Shown here piece by piece: positions 31,089 to 39,836 of a stretch of DNA of 42,373 nt. Where the stretch lies: assembly GCA_040384645.1 (NCBI GenBank), contig JAZKIX010000161.1, forward strand, positions 1 through 42,373, written 5' to 3'. The notes beneath the pieces were generated by a model, which searched no databases, was not told the DNA's origin, and worked only from the letters and a program-made list of their open reading frames with translations. Both the position numbers and the translations under genes were made by a program. The number at the start of each line of letters is the position of its first letter. Position 1 is the first letter of the stretch. This DNA is from JAZKIX01 sp040384645 (GTDB taxonomy: Bacteria; Pseudomonadota; Gammaproteobacteria; Burkholderiales; Burkholderiaceae_D).

Positions 31089-32216
31089 ATGTCTGCGCCT
31101 TCATCCACATTCCAAACTGCTTGGCAGGCCCGTCTGGCATTGCGGCTATTGCCCGCCGTGCCAACCTTGGCGGCGCTGGTCGGCACCATGCTGTTGTTTG
31201 CCTTGTTCCTGTTCCTGCAAGGCGCACCAGCGTGGGAGGCGATTGGCTTGATCGGGGAGGGCGCATTCGGCTCTGGTTTTGCCTGGCAAAACACGCTGCA
31301 ACGCTCGGCGCCCTTGATGTTGACGGCGCTGTGCGTAGCCTTGCCGGCGCGGGCCGGTCTGGTGATGATAGGCGGTGAAGGTGCGCTGGCGCTGGGCGGT
31401 TTGGCGGCGGCGCTGGTGCCGATGTTATTGCCTGTATTGCCTGCGTATGTGATGTTGCCCTTGATGGCGACCGGCGCCATGCTCGCTGGTGGCCTGTGGG
31501 TCGCGCTGGCGGGTTGGTTGCGCCAGGCGCGCGGCGTCAACGAGACCATCGGCAGCCTGTTGCTGTCGTATATCGCCATCGCACTGTTCAAGCATTTGGT
31601 CGAAGGCCCCTTGCGCGATCCAGCCAGCCTGAACAAGCCGTCCACCTTGCCCTTGCTGCCGCAATACATGATCGGCTCCCTGCCCGGACTCGACGTGCAT
31701 TGGGGTTTGTTTTGGGGCGTGCTGGCTTGTATCGCGGCGTATGTGTTGCTGCGCCATAGCGTGTTCGGCTTTTCCTTGTCGGTAGTGGGCGGCAATGTGC
31801 GCGCCGCCAAACTGGTCGGCTTGCCGGTCAGCCGGCTAGTGCTGGTGGCCTGCATGTTGGGCGGCGCGGCGGCCGGTCTGGCCGGGATGATTGAAATCGC
31901 TGCCGTGCATGGCAGCGCCAATAGCGCGCTGCTGGCGGGCTACGGTTACAGCGGCATTCTGGTCGCTTTTGCAGCGCGCCAAAATCCGATGGCAATCATT
32001 GCCTGCGCACTACTGATCGGCGGCATCGAATCAAGCGGTGGGCTGTTGCAACGCCGGCTGGATTTGCCGGACGCCACCACGCTGGTGTTGCAGGGCTTGT
32101 TATTTACCAATCTGCTGGCGTGGGAAGCGCTCGGCGGGCGCTTGATTGCATGGCGTTTGCAGCTGGAAAACTGGCAAGCAAAGTCGACCATTTTGAAAGG
32201 GGTGCAGCATGTCTGA
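31089..32216 (+). CDS. ABC transporter permease 1 (BPD_transp_2 family)
   Basis: 375 aa with about 9 membrane segments. The conserved features are ALCVALPARAGLVMIGGEGA (start of the permease core), ARGVNETIGSLLLSYIAIAL and GYSGILVAFAARQNPMAI. The extended loop GPLRDPASLNKPSTLPLLPQ is typical of YufP/nucleoside-type permeases partnered with BMP proteins. Starts 12 bp behind the binding protein and overlaps permease 2 by 8 bp. It forms the inner-membrane channel with permease 2 and the ATPase at 35033. Confidence 0.88.
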   Translation: MSAPSSTFQTAWQARLALRLLPAVPTLAALVGTMLLFALFLFLQGAPAWEAIGLIGEGAFGSGFAWQNTLQRSAPLMLTALCVALPARAGLVMIGGEGALALGGLAAALVPMLLPVLPAYVMLPLMATGAMLAGGLWVALAGWLRQARGVNETIGSLLLSYIAIALFKHLVEGPLRDPASLNKPSTLPLLPQYMIGSLPGLDVHWGLFWGVLACIAAYVLLRHSVFGFSLSVVGGNVRAAKLVGLPVSRLVLVACMLGGAAAGLAGMIEIAAVHGSANSALLAGYGYSGILVAFAARQNPMAIIACALLIGGIESSGGLLQRRLDLPDATTLVLQGLLFTNLLAWEALGGRLIAWRLQLENWQAKSTILKGVQHV

Positions 32217-33144
32217 AGCCGCCACACTGACCTTCGATTTCGGCGCCTTGGCGCTGGCGCTGTTTGCCGGCGCGATCCGGGTCGGTACGCCATTTTTATT
32301 CGTCAGCCTGGGTGAATGCCTGACCGAGAAAGCCGGGCGCGTCAATCTGGGGCTGGAAGGGATTCTGGTCTGCGGCGCCATGACTGGCTACGCGGTATCC
32401 CTGATGACCGGCTCGCCCTGGCTGGGCGTGCTGGGAGCGGGATTCTCCGGCATGTTGCTGGGCGCTTTGCACGGCTTGGTATGTTCGCTGCCACGGGTCA
32501 ACGACATTGCGTTCGGGATTGCCCTGATGTTGCTGGGCACCGGCATCGCTTTTTTCCTCGGCAAACCTTTCATCCAACCGCAGGCGCCGATGTTGCCGGC
32601 GATTTCCTTGGGCGGCTGGAGCAGCAATCCGCAATTGCAAAACGCCTTGCAAATCAATGGCTTGTTCCTGATCGGCGTATTCCTCGCGGGATTACTGCAC
32701 TGGGCCTTGCTCAGTACGCGCTGGGGCTTGGCCTTGCGGCTGGTGGGCGACCATGCCGAAACCGCGCGCGCCCTGGGTTATCGCCTGACACCGATCCGGG
32801 TTGCAGCCACGGCGGCCGGCGGCTTTCTGGCGGCGGTGGGCGGCGCTTATCTGTCGCTGTATTACCCCGGCAGCTGGAATGAGGGCTTGTCGAGCGGGCA
32901 GGGTTTGATGGCGGTGGCGCTGGTCATTTTTGCCCGCTGGCAGCCGCTGCGTTGCCTGCTGGCGGCGCTGATTTTTGGCGCGGCAGGGGCGTTGGGGCCG
33001 GCGCTGCAATCGCTCGGCATTACCTCTGGCTATTATCTGTTCAATGCCGCGCCTTATGTCTTGACGCTGGCGATCATGATCGTCACTTGCCGTCCCGGCC
33101 GCACCATTAGCGGCGCACCTGGCGAATTGAGCCTGACCCGTTGA
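32209..33144 (+). CDS. ABC transporter permease 2 (BPD_transp_2 family)
   Basis: 311 aa, 8-9 membrane segments. The start region holds GTPFLFVSLGECLTEKAGRV, NLGLEGILVCGAMTGYAVSL, the signature (NLGLEGxxxxGA) of YufQ-type permeases; later RVNDIAFGIALMLLGTGIAF and GLSSGQGLMAVALVIFARWQ. ATG 32209 lies within the end of permease 1, with AAAGGGG in front. A 14-bp tandem duplication (33127-33154) spans its stop codon and adds nothing to the product. Confidence 0.88.
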   Translation: MSEAATLTFDFGALALALFAGAIRVGTPFLFVSLGECLTEKAGRVNLGLEGILVCGAMTGYAVSLMTGSPWLGVLGAGFSGMLLGALHGLVCSLPRVNDIAFGIALMLLGTGIAFFLGKPFIQPQAPMLPAISLGGWSSNPQLQNALQINGLFLIGVFLAGLLHWALLSTRWGLALRLVGDHAETARALGYRLTPIRVAATAAGGFLAAVGGAYLSLYYPGSWNEGLSSGQGLMAVALVIFARWQPLRCLLAALIFGAAGALGPALQSLGITSGYYLFNAAPYVLTLAIMIVTCRPGRTISGAPGELSLTR

Positions 33145-33184
33145 GCCTGACCCGTTGACGTGAATCTATCGAAGGAACAATTAA

Positions 33185-34177
33185 ATGTCAGGATTAAGCG
33201 GACTCAATAAATCGCCCAATGGCGTTGTGATCGGGCTGGCGCAATTGCAATTGCCCGATCCGCACACAGCGCAGGAACTGGCGCTGCAGACGGAAAAAAT
33301 CGTTGCCATGGTCGGCAAAGCGCGCCGCAATATGCCTTCGATGGATTTGATTGTCTTCCCCGAATATGCCTTGCACGGCTTGTCGATGGATACCAATCCC
33401 GAGATCATGTGCTCGCTCGACGGTCCCGAAGTGGCAGCCTTTAAAGCCGCTTGCGTGACGCATAAAATCTGGGGCTGTTTTTCCATCATGGAATTTAATC
33501 CCAACGGCAATCCCTATAACAGCGGCCTCATCATCGACGATCAAGGCGAGATCAAACTGTATTACCGCAAGCTGCATCCCTGGGTGCCGGTCGAGCCGTG
33601 GGAACCGGGCAATCTGGGTATTCCAGTCTGCGCCGGCCCCAACGGCAGCACGCTGGCGCTGATCATCTGTCACGACGGCATGTTCCCGGAAATGGCGCGC
33701 GAATGTGCATACAAAGGCGCCGATATCATGATCCGCACCGCCGGTTATACCGCACCGATCCGGCATAGCTGGACCATCACCAACCAAGCCAACGCCTTTT
33801 GCAACCTGATGCAAACCGCCAGCGTCTGCATGTGCGGCTCGGACGGTACTTTCGACTCTATGGGTGAAGGCATGTTCGTCAATTTCGATGGCGTGCCGAT
33901 GGTCCAAGGCGGCGGCCGGCCCGATGAAATCATCACTTGCGAATTGCGGCCCGACCTGGTGCGCGAGGCGCGCAAGCATTGGGGCGTCGAAAACAATATT
34001 TACCAGTTTGGCCACCGCGCCTATGTCGCCGTCAAAGGTGGCGCGCAGGATTGTCCCTACACTTATATGCACGATTTGATGGCAGGGCGTTACCGGCTGC
34101 AGTGGGAAGATGACGTGGTGCATACCGATGGCAGCTCTTGCGGATATGCTGCGCCGACCCGCAGCTACCAAGGATAA
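33185..34177 (+). CDS. amiF: Formamidase (nitrilase superfamily)
   Basis: 330 aa, near full identity in style with known AmiF enzymes (MSGLSGLNKSPNGVVIGLAQ at the start). The catalytic triad is visible: Glu60 in VFPEYALHG, Lys133 in LYYRKLHPW, Cys166 in LIICHDGMF. It hydrolyses formamide to formate and ammonia in the cytoplasm. The conserved FSIMEFNPNGNPYNSGLIID and QTASVCMCGSDGTFDSMGEG segments separate it from the wider aliphatic amidase AmiE. It sits between permease 2 and the biuret-hydrolase-like gene. AAGGA ribosome binding site. Confidence 0.93.
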   Translation: MSGLSGLNKSPNGVVIGLAQLQLPDPHTAQELALQTEKIVAMVGKARRNMPSMDLIVFPEYALHGLSMDTNPEIMCSLDGPEVAAFKAACVTHKIWGCFSIMEFNPNGNPYNSGLIIDDQGEIKLYYRKLHPWVPVEPWEPGNLGIPVCAGPNGSTLALIICHDGMFPEMARECAYKGADIMIRTAGYTAPIRHSWTITNQANAFCNLMQTASVCMCGSDGTFDSMGEGMFVNFDGVPMVQGGGRPDEIITCELRPDLVREARKHWGVENNIYQFGHRAYVAVKGGAQDCPYTYMHDLMAGRYRLQWEDDVVHTDGSSCGYAAPTRSYQG

Positions 34178-34211
34178 AGCTGCATTGCCATATGTCACTC
34201 ATATGAATGAA

Positions 34212-34304
34212 ATTGGAGGGGTATAAGGCAAAACACTAGCTAACCCGCACGTATTCCGTACGCTACTAAAAATACCCCATCCAGTATATTTAACGCTTAA
34301 AAAC
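34212..34304 (+). repeat. Intergenic repeat, copy B
   Basis: GGAGGGGTATAAGGCAAAAC, variable middle, TAAAAATACCCCATCCAGTA then TATTTAACGCTTAAAAA. It lies inside the operon between amiF and the biuret-hydrolase-like gene. Confidence 0.55.
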
Positions 34305-34322
34305 CATTCCCGGAGCTGAAAA

Positions 34323-35024
34323 ATGCACAATACCTTGCCCGCCGATCCCTATCCCTGGCCCTATGACGGCAACTTCACCCCCGCCAATACCGCGCTCATC
34401 ATCATCGATATGCAAACCGATTTCTGCGGCATCGGTGGCTATGTCGACAAAATGGGTTACGACCTGTCCTTGACCCGTGCCCCGATCAAGCCGATACAGT
34501 CGGTGCTGGAAGCGATGCGCTCGCACGGTTTCACCATCATCCACACCCGCGAAGGCCACCGCCCCGATCTGTCTGACCTGCCTGCCAACAAGCGCTGGCG
34601 CTCGCGCCAGATGGGCGCTGGCATCGGTGACGAAGGCCCCTGCGGCAAAATCCTGGTGCGCGGCGAAGCGGGCTGGAACCTGATAGACGAACTTGCCCCG
34701 CTGCCCGGCGAAGTGATCATCGACAAACCTGGCAAAGGTTCGTTCTACGCCACCGACCTGGAACTGGTCTTGCACACGCGCGGTATCCGCAACCTGATCC
34801 TGACCGGCATTACTACCGATGTCTGCGTCCACACCACCATGCGCGACGCCAACGACCGTGGTTTTGAATGCCTGCTGCTGGAAGATTGCTGCGGCGCCAC
34901 CGACCACGGCAACCATCTGGCGGCGCTGAAGATGATCAAGATGCAGGGCGGCGTGTTTGGCGCGGTGGCCGATTCGGTCAAACTGCTCAACCTGCTGTAT
35001 CAATCGTCGCAAATTTCGCGTTAG
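34323..35024 (+). CDS. biuH: Biuret amidohydrolase-like cysteine hydrolase (isochorismatase fold)
   Basis: 233 aa. The N-terminus (DPYPWPYDGNFTPANTALII, then IDMQTDFCGIGGYVDKMGYD) and REGHRPDLSDLPANKRWRSR agree closely with what I remember of Rhizobium biuret hydrolase. Catalytic triad of the family: Asp in IDMQTDF, Lys in IIDKPGKGSF, Cys in TGITTDVCVHTTM. It would split biuret into allophanate and ammonia. No allophanate hydrolase gene is in the window. GGAG precedes ATG 34323 by 6 bp. Related amidases of this fold act on ureidoacrylate or N-carbamoylsarcosine, so the substrate is probable, not proven. Confidence 0.82.
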   Translation: MHNTLPADPYPWPYDGNFTPANTALIIIDMQTDFCGIGGYVDKMGYDLSLTRAPIKPIQSVLEAMRSHGFTIIHTREGHRPDLSDLPANKRWRSRQMGAGIGDEGPCGKILVRGEAGWNLIDELAPLPGEVIIDKPGKGSFYATDLELVLHTRGIRNLILTGITTDVCVHTTMRDANDRGFECLLLEDCCGATDHGNHLAALKMIKMQGGVFGAVADSVKLLNLLYQSSQISR

Positions 35025-35032
35025 GAACCATC

Positions 35033-36646
35033 ATGCATGCGCTCAGTCTCGCCAGTATCGGTGCCGGTAAATCCTTCGGCGATTTCCGGGCGCTCGACGA
35101 TGTGTCGATCAATGTGGCGGCGGGCACCATCCACGCGCTGCTGGGCGAAAACGGCGCCGGCAAAAGCACGCTGGTCAAGGGTTTGATCGGCTACAGCCCG
35201 CTCGATCAGGGCAGCGTCTTGGTCGATGGGCGCGAGCAGCGCATGAACAGTCCGCGCGATGCGCATGCACTCGGCATCGGCATGGTGTACCAGCATTTCA
35301 CGCTGGCGCCGGGCTTGACCGTGGCGGAAAATCTATTACTCACACGTGGCACCCTGCCGTGGCGGCTCGACTGGCGCAAGGAGCGTGCCGCGCTCAATGC
35401 CTTCATGGATACTATGCCGTTCCGGCTGGCGCTCGATAGCCAGGTCAGCAGTCTGGCCGCTGGCGAAAAGCAAAAACTGGAAATCCTCAAGCAGCTGTAC
35501 CTCAAGCGCCGCTTCCTGATCCTGGATGAACCAACCTCAGTCTTGACGCCGCAAGAAGCGCAAGAGGTGCTTGGCTTATTGCGCGATCTGGCGCATCGCG
35601 GCGATATCACGGTACTGATGATTACCCATAAATTTCATGAAGTAACTGCATTTGCCGATGACGTCACCGTGCTACGCAAGGGCCGTCTGGTCGGTCATGC
35701 CAAGGTGGCGCAAACCAATTCCGATGCGCTGGCGGCTTGGATGATGGGTGAATCACTGGCCGCCAATGAAAAAGTGGAAGCGCTTGCCAGCGCACGCCCG
35801 CCACTCGATCCAAATGCCACCATCGGCTTGCAAGTGGCACAGCTGCAAGTGGCCAATGACCGCGGCACGCAAGCGGTCAATGCGCTGTCGTTGCAGGTCA
35901 GGCGCGGCGAAATTGTCGGCATCGCCGGCATCTCCGGCAATGGACAGAAAGAATTGGTCGAAGCCTTGCTCGGCCAGCGCCCCGCCAGCGGCGGCGCAGT
36001 CAGCGTCAACGGCCAGCCGTATCGCGCCAGCCGTGCCGAAATGCTGGCGCAAAAAGTCTTCAGCCTGCCGGAAGAACCGCTGCGCAACGCCTGTGTCGCC
36101 AGCATGAGCGTGGCGGAAATCATGGCGCTACGCAATTTCGACAGTCCATCGCTTTGTCGTCAATATTGGCGTATTGACCGCAAGGCCATGCAAGCGCAAG
36201 CAGCCGATTTGATCGCCGCTTTCAATGTCAAACCAGCCCTGCCGCAACGTCCCATCGGCACGCTTTCGGGTGGCAATGTGCAGCGGGCGGTGCTGGCGCG
36301 CGAGCTGGCGGCATCGGTCACGGTATTGATCGCGGCCAATCCGGTTTTCGGCCTCGATTTTGCTGCGGTAGCCGATATCCACGCCCGCATCCTGGCCACC
36401 CGCGCTGCCGGCGCAGCGGTGTTATTGATCAGCGAAGACCTGGATGAATTACTGGAACTGGCCGACCGGATACTAGTGATGGCCAATGGCAGCATCGTGT
36501 ACGAAACCACGGCGCAAGCGGCAGACCGCAGCACCATCGGACGCCATATGGCAAGCCATGCTGCGGCCGATGTGGCCGACCCACTTGATCCCAATGCAGG
36601 CCATCAAGCTGAGCCAAAACCATTGGAAATCGCGGAGGTCGTATGA
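35033..36646 (+). CDS. ABC transporter ATPase, two nucleotide-binding domains
   Basis: 537 aa, MglA/YufO type. Domain 1: Walker A LLGENGAGKST (about 42-52), signature LAAGEKQKLEI, Walker B FLILDEPTSVLTP. Domain 2 (from about 265): degenerate Walker A GISGNGQKELVEA without Lys-Ser, signature LSGGNVQRAVLA, Walker B LIAANPVFGLD where the catalytic Glu is Asn. The second site is therefore likely non-hydrolytic, as is common in this family. ATG 35033 lies 8 bp behind the biuH stop with AGGAA in front. It shares ATGA with the next gene. It powers the two permeases. Confidence 0.9.
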   Translation: MHALSLASIGAGKSFGDFRALDDVSINVAAGTIHALLGENGAGKSTLVKGLIGYSPLDQGSVLVDGREQRMNSPRDAHALGIGMVYQHFTLAPGLTVAENLLLTRGTLPWRLDWRKERAALNAFMDTMPFRLALDSQVSSLAAGEKQKLEILKQLYLKRRFLILDEPTSVLTPQEAQEVLGLLRDLAHRGDITVLMITHKFHEVTAFADDVTVLRKGRLVGHAKVAQTNSDALAAWMMGESLAANEKVEALASARPPLDPNATIGLQVAQLQVANDRGTQAVNALSLQVRRGEIVGIAGISGNGQKELVEALLGQRPASGGAVSVNGQPYRASRAEMLAQKVFSLPEEPLRNACVASMSVAEIMALRNFDSPSLCRQYWRIDRKAMQAQAADLIAAFNVKPALPQRPIGTLSGGNVQRAVLARELAASVTVLIAANPVFGLDFAAVADIHARILATRAAGAAVLLISEDLDELLELADRILVMANGSIVYETTAQAADRSTIGRHMASHAAADVADPLDPNAGHQAEPKPLEIAEVV

Positions 36647-37320
36647 GTCGCTCAAGCGTATTAATAGTCACAGCACAGCCGTATGACTTTGCCTTTGATC
36701 CAGCTAAAACCGCGCTGGTAGTAATCGATATGCAGCGCGATTTTGTCGAGCCCGGTGGCTTTGGCGCAGCGCTCGGCAACGACGTCACGCCGCTGGCGGC
36801 CATCGTGCCGACGGTCGCAGCCTTACTGGCCTTGGCGCGCCGCAGCGGCATGCTGGTGGTGCATACGCGCGAGTCGCATCTGGCCGATTTATCCGATTGT
36901 CCGCCGGCCAAACTGCAGCGTGGCGACCCGGTATTTCGCATCGGTGAAGTTGGCCCGATGGGGCGCATCCTGGTACGGGGTGAACCGGGCAATGACATCG
37001 TAGCCGGCTTGCAACCGGTGGCGGGCGAGATCGTGATCGACAAGCCCGGCAAGGGTGCTTTTTACGCCACCGATCTGCAGCAGCAATTGCAGGCGCGCGG
37101 CATTACACATCTATTGTTTGCCGGCGTCACCACCGAAGTGTGCGTGCAAACGTCGATGCGTGAAGCCAATGATCGCGGCTATGAATGCCTGCTGGTGGAA
37201 GACGCCACCGCCAGTTATTTTGCCGATTTTAAAAGCGCCACGTTGGCGATGATTTGTGCCCAGGGCGGCATCGTCGGCTGGGTTGCGCCGCTGGCGGCAT
37301 TGGTAGCGGCATTCAAATAA
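36643..37320 (+). CDS. Second isochorismatase-like cysteine hydrolase (triuret hydrolase-like)
   Basis: 225 aa, homologous to the neighbour at 34323. The family's catalytic residues are kept: Asp in VIDMQRDF, Lys in VIDKPGKGAF, Cys in AGVTTEVCVQTSM. It lacks the KRWRSR-type loop of the biuret enzyme (PPAKLQRGDPVFRIG instead), so the substrate should differ. In Herbaspirillum a triuret hydrolase is, as I recall, encoded next to a biuret hydrolase; this gene would fit it, but I cannot confirm that here. GGAGG ribosome binding site, 4-bp overlap with the ATPase gene. Confidence 0.72.
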   Translation: MSRSSVLIVTAQPYDFAFDPAKTALVVIDMQRDFVEPGGFGAALGNDVTPLAAIVPTVAALLALARRSGMLVVHTRESHLADLSDCPPAKLQRGDPVFRIGEVGPMGRILVRGEPGNDIVAGLQPVAGEIVIDKPGKGAFYATDLQQQLQARGITHLLFAGVTTEVCVQTSMREANDRGYECLLVEDATASYFADFKSATLAMICAQGGIVGWVAPLAALVAAFK

Positions 37321-37338
37321 TTCTAAAGAAGGAACCTC

Positions 37339-37746
37339 ATGTTTTCAGTCAACTTACCGCATGTGGTCGCAGAATTGAAAGCTGTGTTCGATACCTACGA
37401 AGCTGCTTTGCTGCGGCACGATGTGGCCTTGCTGGACGACCTGTTCTGGTACCATCCGCACACCGTGCGTTATGGCGTGGCTGAGAATTTGTATAGCGGC
37501 GAAACCATACGCCAATACCGCATGGCTTGTGCGCCGGTGCATCCGCAGCGCAGTATTACAGCGCTGGTGATCACCAGCTTCGGCGAAAATTTCGGCACCA
37601 TCAGCGCTGAATTTACCGCTCCCGATACCGATAAAATTGGCCGCCAGATGCAAACCTGGGCGCGCATGGATGAAGGCTGGCGCGTGGTGGCGGCGCATGT
37701 CAGTTTGATTGATGTGCCTAAACCAGCGCCGACGGCGATTGCCTGA
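37339..37746 (+). CDS. AtzH-like protein (DUF3225, NTF2-like fold)
   Basis: 135 aa. A cone-shaped NTF2-like protein: VAELKAVFDTYEAALLRHDV, LFWYHPHTVRYGVAENLYSG, IRQYRMACAPVHPQRSITAL, MQTWARMDEGWRVVAAHVSL. AtzH relatives lie beside urea-amidolyase and cyanurate/biuret genes (AtzE/F/G) and are believed to assist that pathway. Its presence supports the biuret/allophanate reading of this operon. The ribosome binding site AAGGAA is 5 bp before ATG. It is the last structural gene; a 15-bp stem hairpin follows. Confidence 0.78.
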   Translation: MFSVNLPHVVAELKAVFDTYEAALLRHDVALLDDLFWYHPHTVRYGVAENLYSGETIRQYRMACAPVHPQRSITALVITSFGENFGTISAEFTAPDTDKIGRQMQTWARMDEGWRVVAAHVSLIDVPKPAPTAIA

Positions 37747-37787
37747 AGTGCGGTGCGTAGTGTCATATTGCGATTTCCTGCGCAAAA

Positions 37788-37859
37788 TGTCGGTCGGGTT
37801 TCTACCCGACTTGCGCCATTGGTCTAAAGCGACATTGTCTGGTTGAAACCCGACCGACA
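37788..37859. repeat. Long hairpin behind the operon
   Basis: The arms TGTCGGTCGGGTTTC (37788-37802) and GAAACCCGACCGACA (37845-37859) pair perfectly over 15 bp around a 42-nt loop. No T run follows in either direction. It may be a mobile intergenic repeat or a transcript-stabilising/terminating structure between the operon and the GntR gene. Confidence 0.7.
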
Positions 37860-37910
37860 AGCCGGTAGTTCCACACCTGAATCAATTTCTGAAAGTAGAT
37901 TAAACACCTT

Positions 37911-38588
37911 ATGGCAACATCCCTCGCCAATCCTTTGGCAGAACAAGTCTATGCCCGGCTGAAAGCGGACATTTTCGATTTTCGCCTGTTGCCGGGTGAC
38001 CGTTTTACCGAAACCGAGATGGCCGGGCGCTATCAAGTCTCGCGCACGCCGATGCGCGACGCCTTGTATCGCTTGCAGCGCGACGGTTATCTGGATGTTG
38101 GTTTTCGCAGTGGCTGGCAAGTGCGCAAACTTGATTTCGCCTATTTCGACAATCTGTACGACTTGCGCATTGTGTTGGAAATCGCTGCACTGGAACGTAT
38201 TTGCCAAATGCCCGAAGCAGCGCCGGAATTGGACCAATTATGCGCCATCTGGCTGGTGCCGAAAGAAGCGCGCGAACAAGATAGCCGTGCCGTGGCGACG
38301 CTGGACGAGGCCTTCCACACCAGTCTGGTCAGTGCTGCCGGCAACCCCGAAATGACGCGGGTGCATGCCGACCTGACCGAAAAAATCCGCATCATCCGGC
38401 GCCTCGACTTCACCCAGGGCGACCGGGTCGATGCAACCTATCAAGAGCATAAAAAAATCCTGCAATTGCTACTACGACACAAATTTACCGAATCATCGAT
38501 CTTGCTGCGCTCGCATATCCAGCAAAGCAAGCTGGAAGTGCGCAAGATCACCCTGCATAAACTGCACCAGGCTCACGCCGACAAATAA
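37911..38588 (+). CDS. GntR-family regulator (FCD/VanR type)
   Basis: 225 aa. The winged helix is at residues 5-72 (LAEQVYARLKADIFDFRLLP, FTETEMAGRYQVSRTPMRDA, LYRLQRDGYL). The C-terminal FCD ligand domain (about 80-215) keeps the metal-site pattern: D in LYDLRIVLE, then ATLDEAFHTSLVSAAGNPEM, YQEHKKILQLLL and LLRSHIQQSK supplying His. It probably controls the preceding operon in response to a pathway carboxylate or amide, by position. No good ribosome binding site precedes ATG 37911. Confidence 0.88.
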   Translation: MATSLANPLAEQVYARLKADIFDFRLLPGDRFTETEMAGRYQVSRTPMRDALYRLQRDGYLDVGFRSGWQVRKLDFAYFDNLYDLRIVLEIAALERICQMPEAAPELDQLCAIWLVPKEAREQDSRAVATLDEAFHTSLVSAAGNPEMTRVHADLTEKIRIIRRLDFTQGDRVDATYQEHKKILQLLLRHKFTESSILLRSHIQQSKLEVRKITLHKLHQAHADK

Positions 38589-38632
38589 TCTGGAGTTCCA
38601 CTTGGACGCTATTCGAGTATAGGTTCCGCGTT

Positions 38633-38704
38633 GGCAAAATTGCTTTAGCCCGCCCGCTTGTGTAGTATCGGGCGGCGGTTCAGCGTATTTTGCCCGGCAT
38701 CTGC
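38633..38704 (+). terminator. Two-part hairpin behind the GntR gene (possible terminator)
   Basis: Outer arms GGCAAAAT (38633-38640) and ATTTTGCC (38697-38704) enclose inner arms CCGCCCG and CGGGCGG. There is no T tract, so it is either a Rho-type end or another structured repeat. Confidence 0.4.
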
Positions 38705-38763
38705 GATGCGGCCATGGGTCAAAGCGCTTCCATCAACAGCTATCTGAGCCAGAGACCGAACCC

Positions 38764-39836
38764 ATGTTGTCGTTATTTCCCGCCGCCCTCTCGCCTGACC
38801 TGATCCCCCGATTTTTGCACTACTCCCTGCTGCGTATGCGGCCGCTGGCCACCATCGTCCTGGGTTTGGCCACGGCTGAATTTGCTATGTTTGCCCTGGC
38901 CGGTGGATTTTTAACGGCGTCGCGTGCCAATCCCTGGTTATTGCTGGCGATCTTTTTAGGACTGTCCGGCTTGACTTACGGCGCCGCCAAAGCGCGTAGC
39001 GCCAATCATTTTGGCTGGGTCGGGATTGCCTTTGTGGCTTTGCTAGAGTGGGGCACGGTACTCAATTCCAGCGGCAATGCCGATCCGCTGACCTGGGCGT
39101 TGCCGGCGATTATCCTGGTGCCGATTGGCGCCGGGCCGATCTGGCTGACCCGTCGCGATTACGTGATCGGCACCGTGGGTTGCTGGCTGACGGTGCTGCC
39201 CTTTATCAGCAGTCTGTCGCTGACACCGCAGAACTGGACCGTGTTTGGCATGTACGTGATCTTGTCGGGCACCTTGTCGTATGTATTGCATGCCTTGTTT
39301 TGCGGTTATCGACGCGAGAGTTTTGTGTTGGAAATCCGGCTTGCCGACATGGCTTCGCTCGATGCCTTGACCGGCGTGCCGAACCGGCGCTATTTCTTCG
39401 AAAAAGCCAATGCCATGCTGCGCAGTTGCGCCGCGCTGGGCGAACCGGCCAATGCGGTATTCGTCGATATCGACCATTTCAAGTCGCTCAACGATGGCTA
39501 CGGCCATGCGGCGGGCGACGAAGCCTTGCGCGACGTGGCGCAGACNNNNNNNNNNTCACCCGCGAACGCGATGTGCTGGGGCGGCTCGGCGGCGAAGAAT
39601 TCGCGGTATTGATTACCGCATGCTCATTCCAGAAAGCGCAAGAATTGGCCGAGCGCCTGCGCGCTGAAGTAAACCGCTTGCCGCGCCCCGATGGCGTGTT
39701 GTCGATCAGCATGGGTGTAGCCCAGTTCAGGGCCGGCGAAACGCTCGAACAATTGCTGGGGCGCGCCGACCAAGCCATGCTGCGCGCTAAACGAAATGGG
39801 CGCAACCGGATCGAACTGGATGGCTCAATAATATAA
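38764..39836 (+). CDS. Membrane-bound diguanylate cyclase (GGDEF), interrupted by an assembly gap
   Basis: Six hydrophobic segments in residues 20-190 form a sensor (LLLAIFLGLSGLTYGAAKAR, ALPAIILVPIGAGPIWLTRR, VFGMYVILSGTLSYVLHALF). The GGDEF domain follows: SLDALTGVPNRRYFFEKANA, VFVDIDHFKSLNDGYGHAAG (metal and substrate site). After ten N it continues in another frame with RLGGEEFAVL, the active-site loop as GGEEF, and ends NGRNRIELDGSII. The frame change is explained by the unknown length of the gap (39546-39555), not by mutation. A catalytically competent cyclase making c-di-GMP is expected. No inhibitory RxxD motif five residues before GGEEF. Confidence 0.85.

Noticed and set aside
33127..33154. 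14-bp tandem duplication at the end of permease 2
   Set aside because: Short local duplication across the stop codon without effect on the reading frames.
33194..34198. 334-codon frame antisense to formamidase
   Set aside because: The plus-strand product is an unmistakable formamidase with its triad. The antisense product is His/Asp-rich noise.
34290..35012. 240-codon frame antisense to the biuret-hydrolase-like gene
   Set aside because: Same argument; long antisense frames are common in this codon-biased operon.
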